The position numbers were made by a program, and so were the translations under genes. A stretch of 64,000 nt of DNA from Frateuria_A sp035943815 (lineage in GTDB: Bacteria; Pseudomonadota; Gammaproteobacteria; Xanthomonadales; Rhodanobacteraceae). The number at the start of each line of letters is the position of its first letter. The stretch's first letter is position 1. The stretch is taken from assembly GCF_035943815.1 (NCBI RefSeq), contig NZ_DASZBU010000015.1, positions 186,001 to 250,000 on the forward strand. The letters run 5' to 3'. This document shows, piece after piece, positions 61,644 to 64,000 of this stretch. Below the pieces are notes generated by a model. It was given only the letters and a program-made list of their open reading frames with translations, was not told where the DNA came from and made no database searches.

Positions 61644-62747
61644 CTACGGGATCGGCCGGAGCCGCAGGCGCATGTCCTCGCCGACGATCCGCCGGTCCAG
61701 CGTCTGCAGGCGCCAGCGCTCGGCCATGCGGGCCAGCGGCGGAAGGGCCAGCAGCGGGCGGGCGGTGTCGCCCAGCAGCACGGGGGCGACGTAGAGCAGC
61801 AGCTCGTCGGCCAGCCCCGCGGCCAGCAACGCGCCGCACAGCGTGGGGCCGGCTTCGACGTGCAATTCGTTGACCTCGCGGCGCGCCAGTTCGGCCAGCG
61901 CGGCATGCAGGTCCAGGCGGCCATCCTGCTCGGGCAACGCTATGCGGTCCACCTTCGACAGGTGGGCCGGAACGGGCGCGCCGGCCGCGTGCATCAGCAC
62001 GGTGGGGGCCTGCGCGTCGAGCACCTGGCTGCCGACCGGCGTGCCCAGCCGGCCGTCGAGGATCACGCGCAACGGCGGCAGCGGGCCGCCCGCCGCCTCG
62101 TCGGAGGCGTCCAGGCGCACGGTAAGGCGCGGGTCGTCCGCCAGCACGGTACCGCTGCCCGTGAGGATGGCGGAACTGCGCGCGCGCCAGCGCTGGACAT
62201 CAGCGCGGGCGGCCTCGCCGGTGATCCATCTGGATTCGCCCTCGGCCAGGGCGGTACGGCCATCGAGGCTCATGGCGAGCTTGAGCCTCACGAACGGCCA
62301 CCCACGCTCGATTCGGCTGAAGAAGCCGACGTTCAACTCGCGCGCCTGCTCGCGCAGCAGGCCGGCTTCCACTGCGATACCGGCCGCGCGCAGCTTCTCG
62401 ATGCCCTTGCCGGCCACCTGCGCAAACGGATCCTCCGTGGCGACCACCACCCGCGCCACGCCGGCGGCGACCAGCGTATCCGCGCACGGCGGCGTACGAC
62501 CGAAATGCGCGCAGGGCTCCAGCGTCACGTAGGCGGTGGCGCCGCGCGCGTCCTGGGCCGCCTCGCGCAGGGCGAAGACCTCCGCGTGCGGCCCGCCGGC
62601 GCGCTGGTGCCAGCCGGTGCCCACCACCTGCTCGCCGTGCGCGATCACGCAGCCCACGCGCGGATTGGGCTGTGTGGTGAAGAGCCCGCGCTCGGCCAGG
62701 CGCAGCGCGTGCGCCATGTGGAGATGGTCGAGGGCAGTGAAGGTCAT
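61644..62747 (-). CDS. ribD: Bifunctional diaminohydroxyphosphoribosylaminopyrimidine deaminase / 5-amino-6-(5-phosphoribosylamino)uracil reductase
   Basis: Second and third steps of riboflavin synthesis from GTP. The product is 367 aa (E. coli 367). The deaminase domain (1 to about 145) has the zinc site H54-A-E56 and P-C79-x8-C88 (P-C-A-H-F-G-R-T-P-P-C). The reductase domain (about 148-365) has K-L-A-M-S-L-D-G-R-T and G-S-G-T-V-L-A-D-D-P. The start is ATG at 62747. It is 267 bp downstream of nrdR. Confidence 0.96.
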   Translation of the reverse strand: MTFTALDHLHMAHALRLAERGLFTTQPNPRVGCVIAHGEQVVGTGWHQRAGGPHAEVFALREAAQDARGATAYVTLEPCAHFGRTPPCADTLVAAGVARVVVATEDPFAQVAGKGIEKLRAAGIAVEAGLLREQARELNVGFFSRIERGWPFVRLKLAMSLDGRTALAEGESRWITGEAARADVQRWRARSSAILTGSGTVLADDPRLTVRLDASDEAAGGPLPPLRVILDGRLGTPVGSQVLDAQAPTVLMHAAGAPVPAHLSKVDRIALPEQDGRLDLHAALAELARREVNELHVEAGPTLCGALLAAGLADELLLYVAPVLLGDTARPLLALPPLARMAERWRLQTLDRRIVGEDMRLRLRPIP

Positions 62748-62817
62748 GCGGGTTTGCTCCCTTCCACGGAGAGTCGTCGAGTCTCAGCAAACGAGTGTGG
62801 CTCGGCAAGCTTTCGGA

Positions 62818-62896
62818 CGTCATTCCCGCGAACGCGGAAATCCACCTTGCTCTACGGGAAAGGTCAAAGTGGATTACCGCTTTCGCGGCAATGATG
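62818..62896. repeat. Imperfect long inverted repeat between nrdR and ribD
   Basis: The left arm CGTCATTCCCGCGAACGCGG (from 62818) and following ATCCACCTT pair imperfectly with AAGTGGATTACCGC and TTTCGCGGCAATGATG (to 62896). It shares its core with the repeat at 60479-60508. The rest of the 267-bp gap shows no gene. Confidence 0.7.
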
Positions 62897-63014
62897 CTCG
62901 ATGGAGGCCGCCGAAACGTTCAGGAGGCTACCGGCAGCTCTGAACTCTCATGCGCCTGGGCGGGATTCGCCTCTCACCCCGCCCCTGTCCCTGTCGAAGG
63001 AGGGAGGGGGGCGC

Positions 63015-63542
63015 TCAGCTCTTGCGGCCGCGGCGCGGCTCCCCGCCTTCGCCACCGAGCAGCGACAGCTGCAGCTTGTCCAGCTCCGGCAGGTCGCGCT
63101 CCAGCTTCTCGATCTCCTCGCGGAACGCCTGCACGTCCTCGAACTTGCGGTAGACCGAGGCGAAGCGCACGTAGGCCACCTGGTCGAGCTTCTTCAGCTC
63201 CCGCATCACCAGTTCGCCGACCTGGCGCGACGCGACCTCACGCTCGCCGCTGCGGCGCAGGTCGTTGACGATCTCGCGCACCGCGTTGTCGACGTCCTGG
63301 CTGGCCACTGGCCGCTTCTGCAGGGCGCGCTCGAAGCTGGTGCGCAGCTTGCGTTCGTCGAACGCCTCGCGCCGCTCGCCGCTCTTGACGATCGCCGGCA
63401 GCTTGAGCTCCGCCGTCTCGAACGTGTTGAAGCGCTCGCCGCACTGCGGGCACTCGCGACGACGGCGCACGGTGGCGCCGTCCTCGGTCAGGCGCGAGTC
63501 GATCACGCGGGTGTCTTCGTGCTGGCAGAAGGGGCAGTGCAT
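63015..63542 (-). CDS. nrdR: Transcriptional repressor NrdR
   Basis: Represses ribonucleotide reductase genes in response to ATP/dATP. The product is 175 aa (E. coli 149), about 25 residues longer at the charged C-terminus. Zinc ribbon C3-x2-C6 and C31-x2-C34, then an ATP-cone domain (about 49-139, with A-I-V-K-S-G-E-R-R-E-A-F-D). Lies between glyA and ribD, as is common in Proteobacteria. Confidence 0.95.
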   Translation of the reverse strand: MHCPFCQHEDTRVIDSRLTEDGATVRRRRECPQCGERFNTFETAELKLPAIVKSGERREAFDERKLRTSFERALQKRPVASQDVDNAVREIVNDLRRSGEREVASRQVGELVMRELKKLDQVAYVRFASVYRKFEDVQAFREEIEKLERDLPELDKLQLSLLGGEGGEPRRGRKS

Positions 63543-63552
63543 CGGGGATCGA

Positions 63553-64000
63553 TCAGCCGTACACCGGAAACTTCTTGCACTGCGCCTCGACCTTGCCGCG
63601 CACCTTGGCGATCACCGCCTCGTCGCCCGGCGCATCGAGCACGTCGCACAGCCAGCTGGCCAGCTCGACGCAGTCGGCTTCCTTGTAGCCGCGGGTAGTG
63701 ACGGCCGGGGTTCCCACGCGCAGGCCCGAGGTGACGAAGGGCTTCTGCGGATCGTTCGGCACGGCGTTCTTGTTGACCGTGATGTGGGCCTTGCCCAGCG
63801 CCGCTTCCGCGTCCTTGCCGGTGACGCCCTTGCCGATCATGTCGACCAGCATCAGGTGGTTCTCGGTGCCGCCGGAGACGATCTTGTAGCCGCGCTCGAT
63901 GATGGTCCTGGCCATCGCCTTGGCGTTCTTCACCACCTGCGCCTGGTAAGCCTTGAAGTCCGGCTCCAGCGCTTCCTTGAAGGCCACCGCCTTGGCGGCG
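63553..64000 (-). CDS. glyA: Serine hydroxymethyltransferase, C-terminal part (truncated by window end)
   Basis: PLP enzyme that interconverts serine and glycine and supplies methylene-THF. The last ~149 codons are present; the frame continues beyond 64000. V-A-F-K-E-A-L-E-P, G-G-T-E-N-H-L-M-L-V-D and T-S-G-L-R-V-G-T-P-A-V-T-T-R-G are typical of the C-terminal domain. It ends 10 bp before nrdR. Confidence 0.96.
   Translation of the reverse strand, partial: AAKAVAFKEALEPDFKAYQAQVVKNAKAMARTIIERGYKIVSGGTENHLMLVDMIGKGVTGKDAEAALGKAHITVNKNAVPNDPQKPFVTSGLRVGTPAVTTRGYKEADCVELASWLCDVLDAPGDEAVIAKVRGKVEAQCKKFPVYG

Overview
The window looks like a chromosomal segment of a GC-rich gammaproteobacterium of the order Lysobacterales (Xanthomonadales), most likely Rhodanobacteraceae (Rhodanobacter, Dyella, Luteibacter, Frateuria). 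This rests on two conserved housekeeping runs, dxr-rseP-bamA-lpxD-fabZ-lpxA-lpxB-rnhB-dnaE-accA and glyA-nrdR-ribD-ribE-ribBX-ribH-nusB-thiL-pgpA, and on the abundant GTG starts and ATGA/GTGA overlaps. The genus is an inference. No tRNA, rRNA, CRISPR, prophage or transposase was seen.

Layout. 1-14.3 kb (+): envelope biogenesis and lipid A block (dxr 3' end, rseP, bamA, lpxD, fabZ, lpxA, lpxB), then rnhB, a 66-aa small protein, dnaE, accA and a VOC protein. 14.4-17.8 kb (+): NYN-LOTUS protein, tilS, xseB, ispA. 17.8-26.7 kb (mostly -): DUF4870 protein, pmbA, the + strand pair DUF1653/darP, a ThrE-like exporter, NfeD and SPFH proteins, a PAS-type histidine kinase, a small secreted protein and a sigma-54 activator (response regulator). 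26.9-44.3 kb (-): a membrane-fusion protein, one ABC ATPase, then TEN FtsX/MacB-like permeases in five strictly alternating A-B pairs, then a DUF885 zinc-peptidase-like protein. 44.5-49.2 kb (-): TonB-dependent receptor and a TPR sulfotransferase. 49.4-53.9 kb (+): Rieske oxygenase, APC permease and a flavin/4Fe-4S oxidoreductase, translationally coupled, which looks like catabolism of an N-methylated or quaternary amine. 54-64 kb (mostly -): aldo/keto reductase, pgpA, thiL, an NTF2-like secreted protein (+), nusB, ribH, ldcA, ribBX, ribE behind an FMN riboswitch, ribD, nrdR and the 3' end of glyA.

The most unusual system is the 23.5-44.5 kb region. A single ATPase and a single HlyD-type adaptor are followed by five tandem, diverged copies of a heterodimeric permease pair. 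All five A subunits carry a two-cysteine periplasmic loop whose interior varies. Upstream of the adaptor gene there is a near-consensus sigma-54 promoter (44379-44394) and, about 100 bp further upstream, a 16-bp perfect palindrome (44460-44475) at the usual enhancer distance. A sigma-54 activator and a histidine kinase lie at the far end of the same gene run. Two copies of a composite GC-rich inverted repeat bracket the permease array. I infer one inducible, sigma-54-controlled, multi-specificity envelope export or stress system.

A second point of interest is the riboflavin region. The FMN riboswitch sits inside the cluster, between ribD and ribE, and is followed by a 17-codon reading frame that overlaps the ribE start (TGATG) and runs through a hairpin that would hide the ribE ribosome binding site. 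The RibB protein is fused to a GTP cyclohydrolase II-like domain that has lost its zinc cysteines (RibBX type).
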